Assembly: GCF_008312935.1 (NCBI RefSeq)
Contig: NZ_VSZO01000009.1
Span: forward strand, 345,613 to 409,612
Direction: 5' to 3'
DNA: 64,000 bases
Source of the DNA: Roseiconus lacunae
GTDB lineage: Bacteria > Planctomycetota > Planctomycetia > Pirellulales > Pirellulaceae
Each line of letters opens with the position of its first letter. The stretch's first letter is position 1. The notes beneath the pieces are model-generated. The model ran no database searches. It was not told where the DNA came from and saw only the letters and a list, made by a program, of their open reading frames with translations. Shown in pieces: positions 10,071 to 20,005 of this stretch. The translations under genes were made by a program, and so were the position numbers.

Positions 10071-11146
10071 GATTGCCAGTCAAAGCGTTCGCGAAAGGAG
10101 CGATCGCGTTGGTCGTCATCGCCGGACTTGGTTTCGCGATCAAGAAGTCATTCGATTCGCTATCCGAACAACAACAGCGCACGGTCGATTTGATTACCCA
10201 GATCGATCGAAAGATTGAATCGGCGAAAATCGAATCAGAGCGACAACGGCTTCGACAAGAACGTCAAGACGTCATCGATCAGCAACCGTCATTTGCCAAT
10301 GTCCACTGGTCAACGTTGGCCGCCGCCGCGTTGGTCTATGCGGTCGGCTTGATCCCGGGAGGCTTGGTATTGAAAGAGGCAAGCGGCTTGCTCGGTAAAC
10401 CGATCTCGGTGCGGGACGCTGTCTCGATTCAAACCGTCGGACACCTTGGAAAGTATGTTCCTGGGAAAGCGATGGTGGTTGTGATTCGTGCGGGACGCCT
10501 ACGTGAACTCGGTGCTTCGTGGCTGATCGGATCGACCGCAGTCTTTTTGGAAACGATCATGATGATGGCTGTCGGGGCTGCGCTCGCGGGTGGGCTAATT
10601 TTCTTTTTACCGGTCCCTCGCTGGATCGCTTGGATTTCGCTACTCGGTGGAATGTCTGCGGCGATGATAAGCGCGCCACCGATTCTCAGCCGGTTGCTTC
10701 AAAAGGCCAATATCCTCAAATCGGATTCGTCCCTAACGGATACCACTGTTTCGCCGACGCGGCACCTGTGTGATGGTTGGCGTTTCTTCTCGTTGGCATG
10801 GTGTTGGCATGTATCGGGATGGTTTTTGATTGGCGGCTCGTTTGCATTGGTGGTGCGCAGCCTCCCCGGATCCATTCAAACGGTCTCCGACGCGACGTTG
10901 ATTATCGCTTCGGTCGCAGCGATGTCATTGGCGATGGTCGTCGGATTTGCCTCGTTGCTGCCGGGCGGAGCCGGTGTCCGTGAACTGACACTCACGATTG
11001 TCTTGGCGCCCGTTGCCGGACCGGCGGTCGCGTTGATGTCGGCCATCGTCATTCGGCTTGTCTTTATCGCCGTCGAAGTGTCACTCGCCGGATTGTTGGG
11101 CGGATGGCGAAACCGCCCCGAAAAAAGACCGCAATTGTCAAACTGA
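10067..11146 (+). CDS. Lysylphosphatidylglycerol synthase TM-region (UPF0104-like) membrane protein
   Basis: The protein has 359 residues when started at the ATG at 10067, which overlaps the previous stop as ATGA. The longer in-frame start at 10019 would lie deep inside the upstream gene and is rejected. An N-terminal transmembrane helix and a short coiled coil (SEQQQRTVDLITQIDRKI) precede about six hydrophobic helices. The family hallmarks are the GHLGKYVPGK segment near residue 125 and PGGAGVREL near 300, both typical of the flippase-like LPG_synthase_TM/UPF0104 family. Members are tied to lipid or polysaccharide precursor translocation. There is no aminoacyl-transfer domain, so lysyl-lipid synthesis itself is not implied. 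The N-terminal helix plus coiled coil is an extra relative to compact members. Confidence 0.8.
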   Translation: MRLPVKAFAKGAIALVVIAGLGFAIKKSFDSLSEQQQRTVDLITQIDRKIESAKIESERQRLRQERQDVIDQQPSFANVHWSTLAAAALVYAVGLIPGGLVLKEASGLLGKPISVRDAVSIQTVGHLGKYVPGKAMVVVIRAGRLRELGASWLIGSTAVFLETIMMMAVGAALAGGLIFFLPVPRWIAWISLLGGMSAAMISAPPILSRLLQKANILKSDSSLTDTTVSPTRHLCDGWRFFSLAWCWHVSGWFLIGGSFALVVRSLPGSIQTVSDATLIIASVAAMSLAMVVGFASLLPGGAGVRELTLTIVLAPVAGPAVALMSAIVIRLVFIAVEVSLAGLLGGWRNRPEKRPQLSN

Positions 11147-11155
11147 GATCACGCC

Positions 11156-11187
11156 GGACGGTTTACCAAACGTCCTCGTCGGATTTC
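11156..11187 (+). terminator. Weak candidate intrinsic terminator
   Basis: An imperfect hairpin at 11156-11175 (GGACG paired with CGTCC, then TTT with AAA around a short loop, one bulge) lies 10 bases after the flippase-like stop. A pyrimidine-rich stretch ending in TTTCTTTTT begins about 10 bases further on. The gap between stem and U-tract makes this a weak call. Confidence 0.3.
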
Positions 11188-11402
11188 TTTTTGAGAACGC
11201 GATTCGGCGAAACTCGATCGAAGTTTTGGGTTTCAACGTGATAGATTAGAATTCAGGTTGTGGGCCGCCTGCGGCATCCACGAATCAACGTGATCAAACA
11301 TGCGACGTTCAGCGTTGACCGAAATCGAATGGGTCGAGTCTACGGATTTCGGCTGGAATCGTGGAGGGTCAGCCCTATTTCCTCTAGAGTTGCGTTTCTC
11401 GG

Positions 11403-12065
11403 TTGTCTGTCAGCGAATCCACTGCCCTGCGTTATCGCCAATCGGATCCCGATGTGCGATTGATGCTGCGCGTCAAGAACGATGACGCCGCCGCCTATGA
11501 GGAACTACTACGAAAATATCATCCGCGTCTGGTGCGATTGCTTCGTGCGATGGGACCGAGAGCTGACATGGCCGAAGATTTGGCCCAAGAAACATTCATG
11601 CGGGTATGGCGCGCCCGTGTACGTTACGAACCCGGTGCCAAGTTTTCGACTTGGTTATTCACCATTGCCGCCAACGTTGCCCGCAATGCAACCCGAAGCC
11701 AGGGGCGGCGACAAGAGGTCAACGAGGTCGACGCACCGACGGGCGGAGACGGTTCGCGCGCCGTTGGAATCGTGACCGCGACCGCACTGGAAGCCAGCAG
11801 TTTGATGCCGACTCGCGTGGTCGAGGGCGCCGAACGAGGCGACATCGTACTGAACGCCGTCAAAACACTTGGCGAGCGGCAACGGACGGCATTGATGCTG
11901 TCGCGATTCGAAAACTTAAGTTATGCCGAGATTGCCGAAACGATGGGTCTGAGCACGAAAGCGGTGAAGTCTCTGTTGAGTCGCGCTCGGGTCAACTTGC
12001 GCGAACTGTTACAGCCCTACATCGAAGCGGGGCTGATTCCAAAAACGGGGGACGATCATGAGTGA
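11403..12065 (+). CDS. ECF-family RNA polymerase sigma factor
   Basis: The protein has 220 residues. Region 2 spans about residues 28-95 and includes YHPRLVRLLRAM, DLAQETFMRVW and FSTWLFTIAANVARN, the usual core-binding and -10-recognition helices. After a longer than usual linker (about residues 100-145), region 4 spans about 150-205 with LGERQRTALMLSRFE and a helix-turn-helix, YAEIAETMGLSTKAVKSLLSRAR. I kept the TTG at 11403; the in-frame ATG at 11463 is an alternative that would cut 20 residues before region 2. The gene overlaps the following anti-sigma gene by 8 bases, the classic arrangement for a cognate pair. I could not identify a convincing ECF-type promoter in the 256 bases upstream. 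Confidence 0.93.
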   Translation: MSVSESTALRYRQSDPDVRLMLRVKNDDAAAYEELLRKYHPRLVRLLRAMGPRADMAEDLAQETFMRVWRARVRYEPGAKFSTWLFTIAANVARNATRSQGRRQEVNEVDAPTGGDGSRAVGIVTATALEASSLMPTRVVEGAERGDIVLNAVKTLGERQRTALMLSRFENLSYAEIAETMGLSTKAVKSLLSRARVNLRELLQPYIEAGLIPKTGDDHE

Positions 12066-13653
12066 AAGTGTCCTGCTGACTGACGACCACCCGGTCGATC
12101 CCGATGACGAATTGCTTGTCGCTTATCTCGACAACGAATTGCTTGAAGAAGAACGTCAATCGGTCGAAAAAAGGTTGGTCGCCGAACCTGACTTTCGTCA
12201 ACGTCTGCAACTGCTGCAAACCGGATGGGACTGGCTAGACGAAATCCCAGGGGAATCGATCGACGAAAAACTGGTTGAGTCAACCATTGAATTGGTCGTG
12301 TCCGACATTGCGCCCGGCCAGAGCGAACAAGCGAATTGGTTCACGCAAAATCGCCGGCTGATCATCACGGTCGTCGCCATCACGATTGCTTTCCTTGTCG
12401 GACTTGTCGCGACAAACTACGTCCGCCGCGTCGCCCTCGAACGGCAATTTGATGACCTTGCCGTCGCACAGGAACTGGAAGCGTACAGCCTCGGTCCCGA
12501 CTTCAAGTTTTTCAATGAGCTAGCTACCAACCCACGGTGGCAAGCGATGGCTTCGGCCATTGAACAGATCAACGAACGGTCCATGCAACCCGAACGGACC
12601 GTCGAATCACTTCCCAGGGAAAGCATCACTTCGGCGCTGCAATCTCTGCCAAGCGATCAACGAGAGAAATTACTCGTCAAGTGGAAGCGGTTCCAGGAAT
12701 ACGATGAACCGACCAAGCACGAGTTGCGGCAAACGGCAACGAAAGTCAACGCCCGCGAGGAACGCGACTCCCTGGTTAAAACGATGAAAATCGCATCGGT
12801 CTGGCTCGAAGGCCTGTCAGATGAAATGCGTGATTCTGTCCGCAGCGAAGATGCTTCGATTCGCAAGCCAGCGATCGAAGAAGCGATTCAATACACGATG
12901 GCGGAACTATCGTTCGAATCCGGAAAGCTGATCAGCGAAACGACGTCCGAGCAAATCTTCTCCTGGCTGGAGGTTTTGTTTCTGAAACGTGTCGACGAAT
13001 TGCCACCAGAATTATCCAGACACATCCAAAAGACTTTGTCATCCGGGTCCAATAATCCCGAGATTTTCAAAATGTTTGCGATGTATCAAATGCTCGACGA
13101 CCCGGAGCAGCGGGGCCGCCGACGGTTCGGATTCCGGAGCTTCCCGATGGGCTTCCGGCCCGGACCACCGCCACCGGACGGTCCGCCGCCGGGACCCCCG
13201 AAAGAACGCGACGGGAAGGGTCTGGGGAAAGGCAATGACGACGGTCCCCGGAACGATCACCGAGTGGATAGTGATGCCGAGCGAGGTGATTCAGACCGCG
13301 GTGGGCGGTCGGGTCCCCAACGTCTTCGCAGTGTGACCAACGAAGAATACGACGAACTCAGAAGCGTACTAGACGACGAAGCGCTCAGAACTCTGGACGC
13401 ACTGACCAGCTACTCCACCCAATTTGCCGGTGAAGCGGCAGTCTACGCGACGCTACGAACCTGGGCTCGCGAATCGGTCGAACGACACATCGCCGCGCTT
13501 CGCAACCGTGATGAAAAAACGGCTCTCGAACGTTATCAGCAGTACGATGACGAAAGGCGATTTGGTGTGAACCGAGATACGCTGGACTTACAGCCACCGT
13601 CTGAAATTAGAGACGAAATCTTTAATCGTCGTCGGCACGATTCGAGAAGGTAA
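12058..13653 (+). CDS. Membrane anti-sigma-like partner of the ECF factor
   Basis: The protein has 531 residues. The N-terminus (DDELLVAYLDNELLEEERQSV) is the short helical head of planctomycete anti-sigma proteins, with no zinc-binding HxxxCxxC motif. A transmembrane helix lies near residues 100-120 (IITVVAITIAFLVGLVATNY). The large outer part is helical and charged, with a Pro/Gly-rich loop around 375-400 (GPPPPDGPPPGPP) and an acidic/basic linker to about 425, then another helical segment. Overlap with the sigma gene and co-orientation support a regulatory pair. I infer that the long extracytoplasmic part is the sensor. Its N-terminal domain lies on the same side as the sigma factor if the single helix crosses once. 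Confidence 0.8.
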   Translation: MSESVLLTDDHPVDPDDELLVAYLDNELLEEERQSVEKRLVAEPDFRQRLQLLQTGWDWLDEIPGESIDEKLVESTIELVVSDIAPGQSEQANWFTQNRRLIITVVAITIAFLVGLVATNYVRRVALERQFDDLAVAQELEAYSLGPDFKFFNELATNPRWQAMASAIEQINERSMQPERTVESLPRESITSALQSLPSDQREKLLVKWKRFQEYDEPTKHELRQTATKVNAREERDSLVKTMKIASVWLEGLSDEMRDSVRSEDASIRKPAIEEAIQYTMAELSFESGKLISETTSEQIFSWLEVLFLKRVDELPPELSRHIQKTLSSGSNNPEIFKMFAMYQMLDDPEQRGRRRFGFRSFPMGFRPGPPPPDGPPPGPPKERDGKGLGKGNDDGPRNDHRVDSDAERGDSDRGGRSGPQRLRSVTNEEYDELRSVLDDEALRTLDALTSYSTQFAGEAAVYATLRTWARESVERHIAALRNRDEKTALERYQQYDDERRFGVNRDTLDLQPPSEIRDEIFNRRRHDSRR

Positions 13654-13776
13654 TCTGGCGACGATGGCGTCAACGTGTGTTTCTTTAGCCTTTTTCATTG
13701 ACATGCCGCGTCTATGTCACGATTTCCGTCACGCAGGCTGCGGCGAGACGGCCCACGAGCAACCGACTCGCTCGCG

Positions 13777-14784
13777 TTAGTTCGTGTCGTATTTGGCGAA
13801 GATCATCTTACCCGCGTTCGTCTGAAGCGTACTGGTAACACGGACATCGAGTTCTTGACCGATGCGATTGCGAGCGCCTTCGACGACCACCATTGTGCCG
13901 TCATCCAGGTAGCCTACGCCTTGCTCGGCACCTTCGCCCGGTTTAATGATCCGTACCTTGAACGTCTCGTCAGGCAGATAGACGGGGCGTAGCGAGTTGC
14001 TGATTTCGTTCAGGTTAATTACCGGAACGTTGTGTAACTTCGCCACCTTGTTCAAGTTGTAGTCGCCGGTGACGACCTTCCCCTCCAGGTGTTTGGCGAG
14101 TAGCACCAGTTTCAAATCAACCGTCTGTCCGGCGAGTTCCGGGAGGTCACGATCGAAGATCATCAGATCGACGTTGTCGTCGGCACGCATTCGGTTCAAT
14201 ACATCCAGCCCACGTCGACCACGCACCCGCCGCAATTTGTCACTGCTGTCTGCGATCGCCTGCAGTTCGCTCAATGCAAATCGAGGCATGATCAACTGAT
14301 TGTCGAAAACACCGGTGTTGACCAAGTCGGCAATTCGACCGTCGATCACCACGCTGGTGTCAAGGATCAAAGGTTTGAACCCCTTCACTTCACGGACAAA
14401 TTCGACATACGGAATCAGAAAACGAAAGTCATCCTTGGTCTGAATCAGAATGCTCGTACAGATGTAGCAAAGCAACATCCCCAAAATCAGTTTGACCGCG
14501 TTACCGAGCAATAACGACTGTGCAAAAAGCGGTGCAAGCGCAATCCACAAGACATACGTCAGCAGGAATCCGATCAAGACGCCAAAGTACACCGCCGAGA
14601 TCGAATCAATCCGTTTGCTGGAGATAAAGATATCACCCATGATCGCCACAACGGCGATTCCCATGATCCCAACAAACACCAAATACGGATTGATATCCGC
14701 ATCACTTGGTAAAGCCGTGTTGATAATCCAAGACACTCCGCCCGCGCACAACAAGAATACGCATCGGAGAATGATTAGTTCCAT
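13777..14784 (-). CDS. PIN/TRAM-domain membrane protein (YacL-like)
   Basis: The protein has 335 residues. Four transmembrane helices fill the first 125 residues. A PIN nuclease domain follows from about 140 (LILDTSVVIDGRIADL), with further conserved acidic residues in a FDRDLPEL segment and VTGDYNLNKVAKL. A C-terminal TRAM-like module of about 60 residues follows (PGEGAEQGVGYLDDGTMVVV). This is the architecture and length of the YacL/PIN-TRAM family widespread in Gram-positives, cyanobacteria and planctomycetes. A ribonuclease role is expected from the PIN fold, with the TRAM probably binding RNA, but the substrate is unknown. It converges on the sigma/anti-sigma genes, with 123 bases between the stops. 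Confidence 0.9.
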   Translation of the reverse strand: MELIILRCVFLLCAGGVSWIINTALPSDADINPYLVFVGIMGIAVVAIMGDIFISSKRIDSISAVYFGVLIGFLLTYVLWIALAPLFAQSLLLGNAVKLILGMLLCYICTSILIQTKDDFRFLIPYVEFVREVKGFKPLILDTSVVIDGRIADLVNTGVFDNQLIMPRFALSELQAIADSSDKLRRVRGRRGLDVLNRMRADDNVDLMIFDRDLPELAGQTVDLKLVLLAKHLEGKVVTGDYNLNKVAKLHNVPVINLNEISNSLRPVYLPDETFKVRIIKPGEGAEQGVGYLDDGTMVVVEGARNRIGQELDVRVTSTLQTNAGKMIFAKYDTN

Positions 14785-15183
14785 CGGATAATCGGCGAAT
14801 CACGAGTGGGGAAACGGACCTCTGGTTCAAGAGTCTTCCACAGTTTAGATGAGACGTCTCGATAATCCCAAGGGGCCGACTGCAAGTCTGGCACGACAGA
14901 GGGGGAAAAACCCGGATTAGGTCGACAGAGTTGGCATAATCGGCATCCAACGCGACTCTAAACAATTGAGGGATGTCCGTCTCACTCGCACGTTCCGACC
15001 GCAGTCGGTCACGATTTCAACGAACGATGCCAGTAACCTTCGATGTCGGTGCTTCGTCAGAACTCTTATCATTGCAATCACTCATTGGCCGCAGGCGTTA
15101 GCGATGGTCAACAAATCGACACCGCCGATTGCGTGAAAGTACTGCCGTATTGAATTTTGACGAAGCGTTCATTTGGCAAATGT
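14785..15183. other. Intergenic region, 399 bases, with a degenerate repeat fragment
   Basis: No coding sequence is supported here. Around 15089-15114 a segment reading GGCCGCAGGCGTTAGCGATGG resembles the core of the repeat units found at 17221-17457, so it may be a decayed copy. The part next to 14784 should hold the promoter of the PIN/TRAM gene, but I see no clear -35/-10 pair. Confidence 0.4.
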
Positions 15184-17190
15184 CTAATTGACGTTCGCCA
15201 TCATCCGATTGATCTTCGCTTGAACTTCCGCAGCTTCTGCCGCGATCTGGTCATACGATTTTTTGGTCGAGTCGACAAGTTGCTGGGCCTGCTGAATCTT
15301 TTGCTCTAGGGGACCTCGCGTCGTGGCCAATTTTTCAGCCTCCGCCATATGTGCGGCTGACTGCTGTCGGTGCGAACCGATCGCCGCCTGCTCACTGATA
15401 CGTTGACGCCTCAGCTTTGCGATCTCGACTAGCTTTGCCGCAAATTTCTCTTCGGCGTCTGCGAGTGCTGACATTTTTGCCGGATCCGCCTTCAGGGCAA
15501 CGCGAAGGGCGGTGACTTCGTCTTGCAGGTCGCGAGTCAGGCTCGATGCGCCAGGAAGTTTGCCATCAAGGTCAGCAACTTGAGCCTCGGAAGCTTTCGC
15601 GGCAGCTTCCTTCTCGGCCGAAAGTTTCTTCAGAGACGCAATTTTCTGGTCGAGTTCAGCCAGAGGTTTCTTGGCTGCCTCCAAACCAGCGATTGCTTTT
15701 TCAAGTTCAGCTTTGACAGGAGCAAGTTTTTGCTGAACCGAAGCAAGGTTTGTCTTTGCCGATTCCAAGCGAACTTCGGTCGCGGGAGGATTCGGTCGCA
15801 AGCTGACCAAATTTTTGGGGTCATCGACAGACGTGTTGAAGACATCGCCGTTCCAATTGCCATAAACCAGACGCTTGCCGTCGTGGGTAATCGCAACTTC
15901 CAACATCGCTTCGCTACCCTGCTGAAGGTTCTTCAACTCTTTTCCGTCGGCGGCCCACAGTTTGGCTCGACCGTCGACACCCGCGGTAGCGAGACGCCCC
16001 TGATGATCAAACTTCACACTGGTGACACCGCCACCATGAGCATTGATGGATCGGAGCGTCTTGCCACCTTCCATTTCCCAAAGTTTGACGGTCCCGTCGC
16101 CGCTGGCACTGGCCAATACGTTTGAGTCATCACGCCAAGCGACCGAATGAATCGCCCCTTTGTGCCCAGCCAGATCCAAATACAGCCGACCGGTATCTGC
16201 TTCCCAGACACAAAGACCACCGGAGCGATCTCCCGATGCGATCAGAATTCCGTCTGGGCTGTAGGAAACCGTGTAGATCCAATCGGTGTGCTTTTTCAAA
16301 TCAAAAAGCATGTCTCCGTTGGCGACATCGAAGATCCGCAGCATCTTTTGCGGCCCTCCCAAGGCGACACGGCTCATCGAATCATTCACGTCGGCACCAA
16401 AGACAGTGTCTAATTCATCGCCCACGCTTGCCACACGCTCACCGGTTTTGACATCGTAGATTGCGACGAGTCCCTGGAACGAATGCTCCCCGCCGCCAGC
16501 GATTAGATAACTACCGTCTCGACTAAACTTCAGGTCCTGCGCAATTCCTTCTTCAAACGGCAAGATTCCAAGTAGCTCTCCGCTCTCGCTGTGATAGAGC
16601 ACGATTTGCTTTTGCCCCGCGACGGCCACCAGGGGTGCCCACGGGCTGGCAGCGATCGCGGTGACCGCACTCGCACGTTCGGTCACGACGGGTGTTGCCA
16701 AAGGAACCGATTCGGGCATCGCGACTGGCCCATCGGGTTTACCGCCAGTCGAAGCAACATAAGCAAGCGCGTTCGCCTTTTTCTTCTTTGCTTTCGACCC
16801 TGAATTCTCCAGAATCCCGCCTTCGATCCAGGCCTTAATGATCGCCAACTGAGGCTCCGGCAACTTGTCCTGATTCGGTGGCATGATCGGTGTATCGGCA
16901 TGGCTGACCAATTGCCAAAGTCGACTGCCTTCCAAGTCGCCATCATCGTAGACGACTTCGCCACTGCCACCGCCTTCGATGACGGACCCAAATGTGTCAA
17001 GCGCCAGGCCACCCTTCTTGTCGCCTTGGTGATGGCAATTCAAGCAGTGTTGCCGGAAGATAGGCTTGACGTGTTCCTCGAAGGTGACCTTGTCGGGAAC
17101 GTCTTTTGCGAAGCCTGTCGTCGCTACGCACGCCCCCGCCGCCAACAGCACAAATCGTTTCAGCATTGTTTGATTGATCATTGATAGCAT
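15184..17190 (-). CDS. Planctomycete cytochrome c (PSCyt1) + WD40 repeat protein with C-terminal coiled coil
   Basis: The protein has 668 residues from the start chosen at 17190. A signal peptide (LKRFVLLAAGACVATTGFA) precedes a PSCyt1-type domain with one heme motif, CLNCH, and the usual PIMPPNQ and IKAWIEGG motifs. WD40 blades run from about residue 150 to 460 (repeated KLWE/KLWA and SYSPDG-like signatures). The C-terminal 180 residues are an Ala/Lys/Glu-rich coiled coil. Starts at 17181 and 17166 also keep the signal peptide. The ORF extends to 17268, but that would bury the signal peptide and run through the repeat zone. It is the last gene of the four-gene DUF1501 cluster. The expected role is a periplasmic or envelope redox/scaffold protein. 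Confidence 0.85.
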   Translation of the reverse strand: MLSMINQTMLKRFVLLAAGACVATTGFAKDVPDKVTFEEHVKPIFRQHCLNCHHQGDKKGGLALDTFGSVIEGGGSGEVVYDDGDLEGSRLWQLVSHADTPIMPPNQDKLPEPQLAIIKAWIEGGILENSGSKAKKKKANALAYVASTGGKPDGPVAMPESVPLATPVVTERASAVTAIAASPWAPLVAVAGQKQIVLYHSESGELLGILPFEEGIAQDLKFSRDGSYLIAGGGEHSFQGLVAIYDVKTGERVASVGDELDTVFGADVNDSMSRVALGGPQKMLRIFDVANGDMLFDLKKHTDWIYTVSYSPDGILIASGDRSGGLCVWEADTGRLYLDLAGHKGAIHSVAWRDDSNVLASASGDGTVKLWEMEGGKTLRSINAHGGGVTSVKFDHQGRLATAGVDGRAKLWAADGKELKNLQQGSEAMLEVAITHDGKRLVYGNWNGDVFNTSVDDPKNLVSLRPNPPATEVRLESAKTNLASVQQKLAPVKAELEKAIAGLEAAKKPLAELDQKIASLKKLSAEKEAAAKASEAQVADLDGKLPGASSLTRDLQDEVTALRVALKADPAKMSALADAEEKFAAKLVEIAKLRRQRISEQAAIGSHRQQSAAHMAEAEKLATTRGPLEQKIQQAQQLVDSTKKSYDQIAAEAAEVQAKINRMMANVN

Positions 17191-17220
17191 GTCGAAGATT
17201 CGAGCTAGTGGTTGGTCAAA

Positions 17221-17457
17221 ATCTGCAATCGGGATTAGCCGCATGGCGTCAGCCACGGTTGCCGGCAATAAACGAAGTCAACGCCCGTCGGCCAATGAGC
17301 CGAACTCAAATATTAATTCGAGACGAAGCACGAGTGCTTCATCGACATCTGAAATCAGGATTGGCCGGATGGTGTTAGCCATGGTTGCCGGCCAATAGCC
17401 GAAGTTAATGCCCGTCGGCTAATGAGCCGAACTGAAACATTAATTCGAGACGAAGCA
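17221..17457. repeat. Imperfect tandem duplication, unit about 127 bp
   Basis: Two copies can be aligned from an ATCTG at 17221 and at 17347 through the matching TTAATTCGAGACGAAGCA, which ends at 17330 in copy 1 and at 17457 in copy 2. They share GGTTGCCGGC, GCCCGTCGG, AATGAGCCGAACT and that end segment, with scattered substitutions and one indel. The second copy ends at the stop codon of the gene at 17458, and a CTAGTGGTTG motif occurs both at the left flank (17205) and across that stop. Small open frames inside are not genes. Confidence 0.8.
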
Positions 17458-19926
<2,469 letters not shown>

Positions 19927-20005
19927 TTGGACTTGCGCTCGGTGGGATAGAACTTCTTGCGTAATTCCGATTAGTCAAAACTGTCGATCACATCACACGC
20001 TGATG

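Noticed and set aside
17174..17398. Small Ser/Arg/Asn-rich frames in the 127-bp repeat
   Set aside because: They arise from the repeat units and differ between copies in a non-coding manner.
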